This document shows, piece by piece, positions 1 through 10,130 of a stretch of 21,769 bases of DNA. Each line of letters opens with the position of its first letter. Position 1 is the first letter of the stretch. The notes under the pieces are model-generated. The model did not search any database and was not told where the DNA came from. It worked only from the letters and a program-made list of their open reading frames with translations. This DNA comes from Zygnema circumcarinatum (Eukaryota > Streptophyta > Zygnematophyceae > Zygnematales > Zygnemataceae), in assembly GCA_037447605.1 (NCBI GenBank), contig CM074820.1, positions 1,265,273 through 1,287,041 on the forward strand. Reading direction: 5' to 3'. Made by a program: the position numbers and the translations under genes.

Positions 1-29
1 CCCCCCCCCCCCCCCCCCCCCCCCCCCCC
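1..29. repeat. poly-C homopolymer at the left edge
   Basis: The window opens with 29 consecutive C residues before mixed sequence begins. Such a run at the very edge is more typical of an assembly or read-end artefact (poly-G calls from two-colour sequencing, read on the other strand) than of genomic DNA. It could also be a true G/C tract at which assembly stopped. Confidence 0.9.
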
Positions 30-1449
30 GTTGCTTTCTCCACTATCTCACGGCGGATAGTAAAGGCCCATTGCAAAAAGCTGTGCGCACCATCATCATC
101 ATCATCGTCGTCACGAGGTAAGACACGTGGCAACAGACCCAGGCCTTTCACTGACCTAAGGTCCACGGATTACGACCAGTGTTGACTATCGAAAGCTACA
201 TGTAAGAAATGAGAAAAAAGAGAAAAAAGCGAAAGTCCTCAGAAATTCAGGACCACGTGCCACCTGAGCCCTTCAGTCGGGTAAGAGTTGCCGCCGCTCT
301 CACCAGGAAGGAAGACCACTTCATTATTCGTCGGTACACCAGCCCCCGTAGAGCATCTGGTTCTGTGTTCCTCAAACTCTAACAGAACTAAGCCGTACAC
401 GTAGTGACCCTGCATGGCTCTGCTACTGCTCTGCTGGCCCGGCAGCGGCATCCGCCCCCGTAAGCAATGGAAAGAGGGCCTCACTAGTCGCCATGGCCAC
501 TACACAAATGCCGACTGTGTACAAGGGGAGGGGGAAGGGAAACCTGCAGGGCGCTAGGGTGACAGCAATGTGCCCGCAGGACCTATACACATGTGTGCTT
601 GAGATGGATCTCACACACGCCATTCTCAGTCACAGAGGGAGGGTGAGATGGCGGAGCAGAACTGAGTGTAATACCACGTAGCAGCATATCTAAGAGCTCC
701 CCGACTGCGTCAAATTGAGATGCCGGAGAGCAGCAGCAAGCGGCTTTACAAACAGACGAGGGCGATGATGACAATATTGACCGTAAAAAAAACCATTTTT
801 TTCCAATTGAACCATCAGGATTTTGGTGATATCTTCCTGCATTGGCTCAACGGGTAAAAAGAGTATCAGATTGCACCAACTCATCAGTCTTAGAACCTCT
901 ATGGAAGTCAGCCGATAGGGCGCAAAACTCAGACTAACATGAATATGCACGACACAGTCTGAATAGACTCCTCTCACTCCATAACCCCCCTCTCCCCAGA
1001 TAGATGAGTCAATCAAGCTATAGCCCTCGTCGTACTGTACAATCGAAGAAGCGGCTGTAAACATGATCTACAAATTTAATCAGGGAGCATATGATGTCTG
1101 CAGTGGATTCCTAACATGTTCATCCTTAAGTGTCTGACGCAAAACAATCAAACTTAGGCCTGCTAAACTAGTAAAATTGCATTGCATAGTACAGAATCTG
1201 CAGGATTTAACAACTAAGTGATATTTGCGATCAGTGTACAGCTATGGAAAATGAAACCCTGCAACCTCCCATTCTCTCTACCGAGCGAGAAAAAAGTATT
1301 GATAGGACATCTACACGACAACAAAGACTGCACTGGCATGCTTTACTTTATGCTCATGTGATCGTCAGAACTTTTAAGGGTTTTTAGGGGTTTTAGGGTT
1401 TTTAGGTTTCTACTGCGACCAACCCAGAGTCCATGCAGAAAAACTGAGC
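30..1449. other. Left flank and 3' flank of MAP70, no gene recognised
   Basis: I read about 1.4 kb on both strands and found no conserved protein motif or convincing exon. Short open frames exist, the longest 124 codons on the minus strand at 690-1064, but none resembles a known family. Visible landmarks are a short CAT-rich stretch near 88-112, a G-box-type CACGTGGC near 126-133, a CACGTGCC near 253, and a degenerate telomere-like stretch at 1371-1410. The right part should contain the MAP70 3' UTR. The G-boxes near the left edge could belong to the promoter of a gene lying off the window. Confidence 0.6.
1371..1410 (+). repeat. Degenerate telomere-like (TTTTAGGG/TTTTTAGGG) stretch
   Basis: About four imperfect copies of a T4-5AGGG motif sit about 40 bp beyond the MAP70 stop codon, probably in its 3' UTR or terminator region. 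The same alternating 8/9-bp motif recurs at 9097-9170 and 21505-21548. It is too short and degenerate to be a true telomere. Confidence 0.75.
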
Positions 1450-4400
1450 TTACTTATTAGAAGCGATAGATGGTGACGAATTGAGCTTGGGTGATGCTTG
1501 GCGCCTCTTGACGTCAGGAGCGATCTCCAGCTTTATCGCAGCTAATTCCTTCTCCATCGACCACAGTTCGCGCCTTGATTTCTTCGCCTCGGTCTCCATT
1601 GCCCTTGTCAGCAACTCCACCTTCTTCGAGAGCATCTGCAAAGAGAATCACATGCGGAGAATTCCCTGCTCAGATGGAGGTTCATCACAACCGTCCCGTT
1701 TCATGAATTGCTGCAGAGAATACAGCATTACAGTGCGCATGAGGAGCTGCATGCCTACCTCAATAGCGTCATCTCTATCCTTCAGACCTTGATCTTTCTC
1801 GGCTCCCGCTCTTCTTAAAGCTACCACCTCTTTCTGCAAAACATCATATAGAATGCCCGAGACCGTATCTTCATTCGTGAATTCCTCTCCACCTTTACTG
1901 TGACCATCATCTGGATTCCCTCGGCTACGCTGATCTAAGTCCAAACCGTGTTCCATTATTCCATTAGCTTTGCCATTAAAATCATCGGAGATCGATGGGC
2001 TTGTTCTATCTTCCACATCAGCGATAGCTCTCAGTGAGTCCGTAGAAATGGATGTTCGCTGTTGTAAAGTTCCCGATGAGTACTTCCGGCCGCTTTCTCG
2101 ATTCCTTGCCGCAGGCTTAACACCATCTTCAAGTACTTTCAGACGCGCTTGAAACTTTTCCTGCAGAAAGAAGCGCTTTACCAGTCAACAAAGACAAGCC
2201 CAACTATGCTTCAGCTCCGAACTTCTCCACTACCTTTCTCCCAATTCTTCTGTCCTTTCCTCTCCCACATCATCCACAAACGTTCAGCCACGCTCGATAG
2301 GCCAAATGGCTATGAAAGAGCCAAGTGAAGCTACTCTTTCATGCATTCACCACGGAAAGATTCATTAAAGGATGGATGGGTGGACGGATCCTTGGATGCT
2401 ACCGAGACAACCGGATTCAAAGCTTAAACTTATGGAACCTCACATGAGTCTCCATGTCAAACCCGGATACGCAGTTGATGGGAACAGCTTAAAGAATAAT
2501 ATCCAGTGCCGCCACTAACTAAGAAGAGTTTAACATTGCACACGTGTTTGTCACGATCATGAAATTGTACAAGGAGGAAAAATAGCAAAGCTCCGTACCT
2601 TCATCTGTGTCTCAAACTTGACTGCTCTTTCAGCCAGTGAGAGCCTCTCTCGGAGGCCCTGTGCTTCACCCTGCAAACCGCTTGCGGGGACATACATCAA
2701 ATCTTGCGAATGTATGCAACTTCTGGCCACCAGGAAAAAGGCTCAGGCTACTGGATTGTTTACAGATCATCATCTGACATTCAAAGTGCAGTGGCAGTGA
2801 CCAGACACAGTCTGCAGTTCATAGAATTCCAGTTGCTGCTGATAAGCAAAAATGAAAGATAAAGCGTAATTTTTGAGATTTGCAGACCCAACACCTCCGT
2901 ACCTGCATTACTTTCCTTTCCTCCAGCCACTGCTTCATAGGAATAACCTTGTCCTTCTCGTCTTTCCATTCATTAGCCACCACAACTGCAACTCTGTTGA
3001 CAGCTATCTTTGCACGGGCTAACTCTTCTTGCGTTATCTTCAGTTCCGCCTGCAACAAACAACATCAAATCATCTGCTAAGCTGTACAGGAAGTGCTCTG
3101 AATACAGTGGAACGCTGCAATCATATAACAAATATGATCAGGATGAACAAATATATTCCGTTGCAAATGTAGAAAAGCCTTTCCTTGATGCAACGCTTCC
3201 CTCTTAACGCACTTGCTGACATTCAAAAATCAACCAGTGATCCACCCTGCCGATCTGCAACTTAATTGGTGCAACTTTCTTGGATCAAACTTCGGCAATG
3301 CCTCTCTTCCCCAAAAACAGGGTAGTGCAGTTGAAGCTAGGCTTCATTTTGTTTCTACATTCTAAGTCAGGAATTATCTTTAAGGACCAAACGTACAATC
3401 CGCGGCCCTGAAACTAGCATTCGTGAGTTTTATTCACACCCAAAAACACCGAAGAGTATGGACAGCACTCTACTTAGCAAAAAAGTTTTTCCCAACCATT
3501 TTAATGAAAGAATCAAATTCCTTTCAAACTGTGCTGAGTTTTTTGGTCAGTTCAACTTCCTATGCCAACGATTCATCAGGCATTCCAGCATTACAGAATG
3601 AATGATGTACAGATTTTTCGGCCTTAAGCCTGTCCCTTGTTAGCTAGCTTTGACACCTGCCACTGCGATTTCATGATCTCTGCCATAAACATGTGCTCTA
3701 AACGACTTTTCATTGTTGTTCGGTACTGCAAATGTTTATCCCTTCAAAGTCTAATTCAACTAATTAGGTCAAAACCCTAACGCACAAGCCAGTAAGCATG
3801 TTGGCTACTCCAATCCCCTCACTGGTCACTGTCGTCCCCCTTGTACAGAAATATCGGTTTAACTCCACTTTTCGCCTGTACTTGTGATCCAAATGCTCAC
3901 ACATCAACTAGAAAGAGAGCCACCCTTCTCCACTAACATGCTCGCTTGGCCACTGCAAAACCTAACCACTACGTTCGCTAAGGACAAGGATGAGGTTCAA
4001 TAGTCTGCCTATTCAATTGCCCTGATGGCCATTCTCTCTTTCCATCCAGTTGCTAGTCAGACTTCATTCTGCAATGCTGCACTCATGCGGTGCTTTAATC
4101 GATTCTTCTAGATTGTTTTATCCTCTTACTGCGCCGCAGGTATGCAAAACAGACCTGTAAGTCTTGCACTTGCCGCTGATAGTCCTTTATTGTACTTGCA
4201 GATGCTCCGGCCGCTGTTAGAGCCTCCTCCAATGACGCTACCTCTGCTGTTAACTTCTTGACATCCTCTACCTTTTGCTTGTAAAGTTTGTCCAGGGTCT
4301 TATTTTCCTCCTGCAGCAGACGGAACAGAAAATGAAAATGCGAGCAGAGAAAACAGCTTACATCAGACCTATGCATCTCCACGATCACCTGACCAGAATA

Positions 4401-6386
4401 GGCTACTTCTTTGCCATAATGTAGACTCCAAGACATAAAAACAATTTCAAGGGGCAAGAAAATCACCTGTACCGCTTCAATCTGCTTTGCCAACTCAAGG
4501 TTCCTATTCTGCAAGTCATCAACTTGCTCCGCCTTCGCTTCAGCTGCTGCAACAGCTTTGTCCGCCTCTACGAGAGCTGCTTCTTTCGTGCGAATAAGTC
4601 GTTCCTGAGCCTTGGTGTCCTCTTGTAACTTCGCTATCTGCAAACTAGTGGCTTTATCAGAAATGGATAAGAAGTTTAAAGGAGTATGAACTCACGCTTC
4701 TCCCAACGTATTAATTTAAATTAACACTGGTGCCTTAGCTTTACTAAAAGCTATAAAGCTGGGAGGAGGACATCGAAAATAAAGTAGAGGATCAGGACGA
4801 GGGTCCCGAGAATCAGACTTACCTCCTTCTGTGAAACCTTTAGCTGGGCTTCTAGTGGAGCAATGGCGAGTTCAATTGAAGGTGACGCGACGTCCTTCTG
4901 AGAAGATTGAAGGCGTCTCATGGTTGCTTCTGCCGCTGCTTGTGAGGAGCGCGCCATCTTCTTGTCATCGTTTGTCTTCTTCAGCTCTAGTATCTGGGAA
5001 CACCAGGATTAAAGCCACAAAATTCCTTAAATATCACAAGTGCCAACAGATCCGTTTTGATGAACTCTGCCGCAGTAGATGAAACCCTAATTTGGATTTG
5101 CCAATGAGTAAAAATCTCACAAGGGCTGGCCTGAACTCAAAATGATAGCAGTGACAGCTGCTTCTTACACATCAGCTGACTACTTCTATCCAACTTCCAA
5201 AGCGAGTACACGGGATTATGGCAGCTTACTTTACTTTCCAACTGCTTTTCAACAATAGTATTTTTCTCCCGAAGACTTTCCAAATCGTCCCTCAGCTGGT
5301 AAAGAGTAGACAAAGAAGAAGCTTCAGTACATAGAGAAACAACAACCCAAACTGATCACCAATCAGACCAGTTAGAATCCAAACTTCGGCTAAATATCTG
5401 TAAAAGCTTAGACTGCATAACTTCCGCTGCCAATGACTCCCAAGCATGCTTGTGATTCACTAAGACAAAACACGGACTTCGCATGGACAAATGCTGCGTC
5501 GCTTGAGATCACTAACCACTTTGATTGCTTTGTCCTTTCCAATGCTCAGCTGCTTTAAGGCCTTGCTCTCCGCAGCAAGCTTTTCCAACTCAAGGCCCTT
5601 TACTGCAACCACACACAGTCAAACCTGTAACTCTTGCAAGACAGGCATACAAACCGGATAACACTGTTTCCACTAAGCTAATAAAAATCTGGTCTTGTTC
5701 TCGCCTTAAAATGTTGGAGGTTGATGCAAATTTTGTAGGTTTCAGGCAAATATAGAACTTATTGACTACCAGCCTAGAACATGCTTTCCTTCCAACTACC
5801 TGTTTCACCAAAGTCTCCAACCTTCTAAAGGAGATGCAACGCTTCGCAGTTACCATCGTCCAGAGTCTAAAATATCCGTTAATCACGAACAAGAACATGG
5901 CGAGGAAATGTCACTTTAACCTAATCGCCAACCCTAAGTTGCAGTGATGTCATTTAAGCTAATTTCCTATCTGGTCAGAAGGGCCAACTGATTCTCTGAA
6001 AAGAAAAACAGAGATTGATGACCAGGAAAAGATTGTTATTGCAACATACCTTTCAGCTCGTTCTCAAGCCTGTTCAGTTCAAGCTTCAGCGGGTCAGCAG
6101 ACAAACTGCTCGGGGACGCTAGCCCGGTATCCGCATCCCCGTTCACTTTCAAAGGGTGGCTCCGCCTCCTAACCTTATCTATCAAAGGCGAACTGCTTCC
6201 CAGCCTTCCATATGTCGACCCTGCAGAAGCTTTCTCCATCCTCCCGTTTCCACTCCCATGCGTCGCGCTGCTCGATCCCTTCCCCTTCCCCGCGTCATCC
6301 GCCATTCCCTTCCTCTCCCTCCTCTCCCGACTCCCGCCCTCCCTCCCACCCTCCTCCCCTTCTTCCGCTCCGCTCCCTCCAGCCAC
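1450..6386 (-). CDS. MAP70: Microtubule-associated protein 70 (MAP70 family), ten exons
   Basis: Plant-lineage coiled-coil protein that binds cortical microtubules; land-plant members shape cell expansion and wall patterning (family knowledge). Exons on the minus strand: 6386-6050, 5602-5517, 5295-5230, 4993-4823, 4637-4467, 4310-4155, 3049-2903, 2670-2599, 2160-1759, 1635-1450. They join in phase with GT-AG junctions to 598 codons including the stop (597 aa; Arabidopsis MAP70-1 is about 620). Landmarks: KLELNRLENELK at the start of the family homology (exon 1); AEATMRRLQSSQKD and the IAPLEAQLK block (exon 4); KEAALVEADKAV and VDDLQNRNLELAKQIE (exon 5); IKDYQRQ (exon 6); the hallmark NRVAVVVANEWKD followed by PMKQWLEERK (exon 7, about residues 347-376); GILYDVLQKEVVALRRAG (exon 9); MLSKKVELLTRAMETEAKK (exon 10). 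Almost the whole body is predicted coiled coil. The start could instead be the in-frame ATG at 6305, giving about 570 aa; the extra 27 residues are Gly/Glu/Arg-rich. The boundary at 5517 is the least certain. Confidence 0.95.
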
Positions 6387-6800
6387 GTTAACAGAGCCCT
6401 CCGCCCCTCATGTCATACGAGCCTCCTCCACTTTGCGCGGGGCCTGCAGGTAGGGCATTCCAGCGAGAGAGCGCGCCAGAGAGAGCAAGCAGGTGCAGAA
6501 AGAGAGTGAGAAGGAGAGAGGGGGGGAGGGAGAGGGAGAGGGAGAGGGAGAGCGAGAGTGGGACGGAGAGGGAGAGGGAGAGGGGAGTACGGTATACCCT
6601 GCAACAGCGTTTGCAGGAGCGCCAGAGAGCGAGGATCTGGACCCGCGATTGGCGCCGCACCTGGCGTTCGTACGGACGCGGGCGCGCCAAATGTCAAAGC
6701 CCGTCAGGGCCCGGCTCCATGGGGGGTCGCAACGCGGCCACTTAGCGTGCGCCACGTATTCATGGTTGTGCACGTGGCATCACGCCATTGGAGAATCCCT
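6387..6800 (-). promoter_or_regulatory. MAP70 upstream region with G-box and CCAAT elements
   Basis: Sequence immediately upstream of the MAP70 start. It carries a polypurine tract (separate entry) and, at 6772-6791, ACGTGGC followed after exactly five bases by GCCATTGG (a CCAAT box in inverse orientation). The same arrangement occurs upstream of TIM13 at 10096-10115. A further G-box-like CCACGTA is at 6752. Promoter function is inferred from position and motif identity only. Confidence 0.55.
6487..6592 (+). repeat. Polypurine GAGAGG/GGGAGA tract
   Basis: About 100 bases almost entirely G and A on the plus strand, built from GAGAGG and GGGAGA units with few interruptions. It lies just upstream of MAP70. 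On the MAP70 sense strand it is a CT-rich tract, as often found in plant promoters and 5' leaders. It creates long spurious open frames rich in Arg/Glu or Ser/Leu/Pro, which I do not count as genes. Confidence 0.85.
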
Positions 6801-7530
6801 GAAGGCTTGAACTCGAGTTCGCCGGTTGTGTCAGAAACATCCCACTGCGGGCCATCCATGGATGGGGCCGCGCAACATCAACCCATGCCCGCGATGCCGT
6901 CACGTGGAGGCCTGGACGGTTGAGATTGTCTGTTAGGACGACGCTGCGTCCGCGATCGAATCAAATGATGAGGCGCAATCTGGCAGCGGCGGCAAGCGCC
7001 ATCCGACGGCGGAGGGGCGCTCTGGCGCGCGTGCGAACAGTAGCAAGTAGTCGGTCCAAATTAGGGCGCGAAAAGGGGCGTGCGCGTCCAAGGAAGCATT
7101 GCGGTGGCCGACGGAAAGGACGGACGCATTGATGAGAAGACACGCGGGATCGACGGCGGCTGGTCGGCGCGGCCTGACACGGGGGGGATCCGACGGCGCA
7201 CACGTGAGGGCTGCACGTGTCGCGTCTAGGCGCGGGGGCGGGCCGGCCTATGGGACCCCCCCTTGCCCCGCGGGGGCTCTAGGGCCGCCATGATGTTGTT
7301 GGTGTTGGAGTTGTTGTTGTGGTGGGCATGGATGCAAGAGTACGGGCTCATGGCTTTCTACTTTCGTCCTTGGTTCCTTTTGAGACAAGTTCCCCATGTG
7401 GCTTTGGTCCGCGTACATGTGGTGGCATCGCGATCGGGAGGCCAATGCTACTTCATTTCTTCTCTTTATATGTGGAAAATGCTCTGGGCAACACGGATTG
7501 TGCAGGTGTAAAACACAGGTCGGACAATTG
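6801..7530. other. GC-rich intergenic stretch with scattered G-boxes, no gene recognised
   Basis: High GC and CpG, especially 6930-7260, with ACGTG motifs near 6901, 7202 and 7215. Several overlapping open frames are Arg/Ala/Gly-rich on both strands, as expected from GC-rich non-coding DNA, and none shows family resemblance. It could be distal MAP70 promoter, or the promoter of an unrecognised transcript running right. Confidence 0.55.
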
Positions 7531-7820
7531 GATCAACCATAGTAGGATGGTAAGAAACCAACCAGCCATCGCCAATGGTTGTAACCATTGCATTCAATGA
7601 CTACCAACCATTAGCAATGATTAACCATTGACAACGATTGCAACCATTGCCAGTGATTGCAACCATTGCCAATGATTGCAACCACTGGGTTGCGACACAG
7701 CCAACCATCGCCACCATTAGATTCAATGGCTACCAACCATTGGCAATGGTTGAGACTATTGGACGGCCAACTATTGCCAACCAATGGCAGGCCAATGGTT
7801 GCCGATCCCATCAATGGTCC
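7531..7820. repeat. Degenerate minisatellite of CCATTGC/CAATGG units
   Basis: About 280 bp in which AACCATTGC, GCCAATGG and their complements recur every 17-20 bases, for example near 7581, 7629, 7648, 7667, 7736 and 7790. The unit is close to a self-complementary CCATTGG core, so the array is full of inverted repeats and of CCAAT/ATTGG pentamers. Unit length is not constant and copies are diverged. Confidence 0.7.
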
Positions 7821-8473
7821 CACCTGTGCGAACAAGCACAGAATTTGCGTCACAGGTGCGGGGAAAGGTCCAAACGCGGTCCAATCCATACTGCACAGAG
7901 TGAGCCTCCTCCCACCTTTTTGACACTTCAGAATTCCTCGGACTTCGGGTAGCAAGCAGTTTGATCAGGACGAATAGCTAGAAGGAATTCTCAATCATGT
8001 TCGATTATGGACAGATCACTTATTGATAGACAAGGCCAATAGATCAGAAAGCATGGCAAGAGTGTGCAGGTGAAGGCAGCAGAAGGAAACCAGCATGCGC
8101 TTCCACTTACTTTCCCCTGCTGTTGTTAGGCTACCTATGCGGCCACTCTTTATCCTTCAGCCTCTACAGTGGGAACCTTGATATCTCAGTAGCTGACGCT
8201 TGACAATTGCCTAAACAAAACGTGAAGCACAATATGCATCGCTTCTTTTATTGTCTACTCACTCAGCACCTCGCTTTCATCGGTTACACCCTCAAATAAA
8301 GGATCGCTCTAAACGATGTTTGCGATTGCCACAAAAAAAAAGGGACGAGGAATCTTCTGCCTCTGCCTGCTTGCACGCTATCCTGACAGCCGAAGATGTA
8401 GCGACATTATATTCAATCCAGTCAGCTCCGCCTATCGAATGAATGCTCCATTGGTCTAAGAACACCTTCCTCC
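7821..8473. other. TIM13 3' flank, no gene recognised
   Basis: About 650 bases with only short open frames and no recognisable motif on either strand. The right end should hold the 3' UTR of TIM13, which reads leftward from 8474. No clear polyadenylation signal or RNA gene could be identified by eye. Confidence 0.5.
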
Positions 8474-9969
8474 TCATCGCGTTATCGCAAGCACTGCTCT
8501 TGACACGATGCTCGTCGCCTCAATGTATCGGTCGACACAACGGGATATGCAAGTACTTTCGGAACTACTCATGCTGCTCCCAGGCTTAGTCACACATCGA
8601 GCAAAGCACTTTTCTCTCAATGTCTGCAAGGCCAAAAAATAGACCTTATAGAGCAGTTAATATCCAGAAGGTGAGCACTTGAAACAGAGCTTGCGCCTCC
8701 CTGGATATGCAGCTTTGCTTTCAGAAACAATTTCTCCAGAAAATGGAACTATCAATGCCATATTCACTCGCGCATGTCAAGTTTAGGCAGGCAGAATCGG
8801 CAAAGGTAACGGGCGTCTTGCATGACAAGGAAACTGTGACTCACACGACGAGTGAGTGGTTCCGATAGTAATTGTCTATTTGGGCCTAGAAATCATAAGG
8901 TCATACGTAATTCAGAAGAATCATGCATACAGTGTACTCCGTTCAAGACTCGCATGCAGTGCTATTAAACCAAGAAGCACTATGGCGTGAGGAGCTGTGA
9001 CAATCAGCCATTTAACGTCTCTGAAATAAAACAAACATACTTCGAGGTGAGCTATCAGAATCCCTCCTTAGGTTGAATGTTCCTGAAACTATATGATAGG
9101 GTTTTTAGGGTTTTAGGGTTTTAAAAGTTTTTAGGGTTTTCAGGGTTTTAGGGATTTTAGGGTTTTTTGGAAGACAACCCCCCTCCTAAGTTTCGATTTA
9201 AAAATTGATCAAGACAATGAATTTTGTGAGAGAATGTTGATCATTTCAACATTCATGTTCATCCTATGCTAAGACGAAGGATTAACATGCTTGAAAGAAC
9301 CTCATTCAGCGACACATATCTCTGTGCCAGGGGTGTTAATTGATACCTCGTTTTCTCAAACGGTGAATTGATTCTATTGCATATTTTGGTATAGGGATAT
9401 TAATGCTCAAGGGAAAAAAAAATGAGATAGTCTAACGGCAAACGGCTTATAAAGCAGCTTACCAATGCAATATTGGACCCGAACTCTTTCAGCCTGAGGG
9501 TCAGCCTGACTGCATTGAACGATTCGATTCTCTCAAAAACCCATCCTGATGCCAACTTGTCGCCAAAGCCTTACTAGGTCACGAATCCAAAACCCAAACT
9601 GCTCATCCTTTCGGCAAATCGAAATAAAAATACAATCCAAACAGCAACCATACGGCGTTCAATCAAATTGTTAAACCGGAACCTTATATTGCAATTGCGG
9701 ATAGCCCACCCGGAATGCGATAATAGAAAACTAAAGGCCAATCTATCTCTCGAACACAAAGAGGCGCGCTGAGAAATGCATGAGCAACAATATGTAAGGA
9801 AAGCTCAACAAAAAGGAAGTGACACAAGTTTGCTGAAAGCAAGTAAACTGCTCACCGCGAAAAACTCTTCTGCATAGGCCTGCGCGAGCTGCTGCTTGAC
9901 CTGTTCCATGAGTGCGGCGGGAGAGGGCGATCCTGCCGAGCCGGAGGGAGGCGAGGAGAAGGAGTCCAT
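8474..9969 (-). CDS. TIM13: Mitochondrial inner-membrane translocase subunit Tim13
   Basis: Small Tim chaperone of the mitochondrial intermembrane space. With Tim8 it escorts hydrophobic precursors between the TOM and TIM22/SAM machineries (family knowledge). Exon 1 is 9969-9856 (38 codons) and exon 2 is 8623-8474 (49 codons plus stop), giving 87 aa, the usual family length. The joint is in phase with a GT donor (GCG|gtgagc) and AG acceptor (ttgcag|ACATTG). Exon 1 starts MDSFSSPP and continues MEQVKQQLAQAYAEEFF, typical of plant Tim13. Exon 2 holds both twin CX3C motifs, CFARC and CISRC, 14 residues apart, then VDRYIEATSIVSRA near the C-terminus. The cysteine pairs form the two disulfides after Mia40 import, so no cleavable presequence is expected and none is seen. 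The first residues of exon 2 (TLREK) fit the family position usually occupied by ETV.NK. The intron is 1232 bp and carries telomere-like repeats. Confidence 0.96.
9097..9170 (+). repeat. Telomere-like repeat inside the TIM13 intron
   Basis: About eight T4-5AGGG copies, several imperfect (one TTTTCAGGG, one GGGATTTTAGGG). It lies wholly within the TIM13 intron and reads CCCTAAA-type on the gene's sense strand. Copies alternate between 8- and 9-base spacing, as at 21505-21548. Confidence 0.85.
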
Positions 9970-10130
9970 GGCTGCCAGGCGAGCCTCCAGGGGCTTCAGG
10001 GAGACCTACTGAAAGCAGAGAAATGGAGGGCAAGGACTGCCTCCCTTTCAAGCCGCAGTGGCCAATAACGACGCGCCACGTGGACAAAATTGCCTACGTG
10101 GCGAACCGCCATTGGTGGGTGCTCCCATTA
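9970..10130 (-). promoter_or_regulatory. TIM13 proximal promoter with two G-boxes and a CCAAT box
   Basis: Within 150 bases upstream of the TIM13 start are CCACGTGG near 10077-10084, then ACGTGGC at 10096-10102 followed after five bases by GCCATTGG at 10108-10115. Spacing and orientation relative to the gene match the element upstream of MAP70. The promoter role is inferred. Confidence 0.6.

Noticed and set aside
690-1064. A 124-codon minus-strand open frame.
   Set aside because: No recognisable motif, low-confidence composition and no splice partners; consistent with a chance frame.
1371-1410. The telomere-like stretch as a chromosome end.
   Set aside because: Only a few imperfect units, flanked on both sides by unique sequence, with genes continuing to the right.
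6388-6773. Long overlapping open frames rich in Ser/Pro/Leu or Glu/Arg near MAP70.
   Set aside because: They are created by the polypurine tract, which lacks stop codons in several frames on both strands. No family resemblance.
6930-7300. Arg/Ala-rich open frames in GC-rich sequence.
   Set aside because: Overlapping frames on both strands are equally open and Arg-rich, the usual effect of high GC rather than coding.
9743-10087. A 114-codon minus-strand frame covering the TIM13 first exon.
   Set aside because: It is in a different frame from the clear Tim13 coding sequence and has no motif; a shadow frame.
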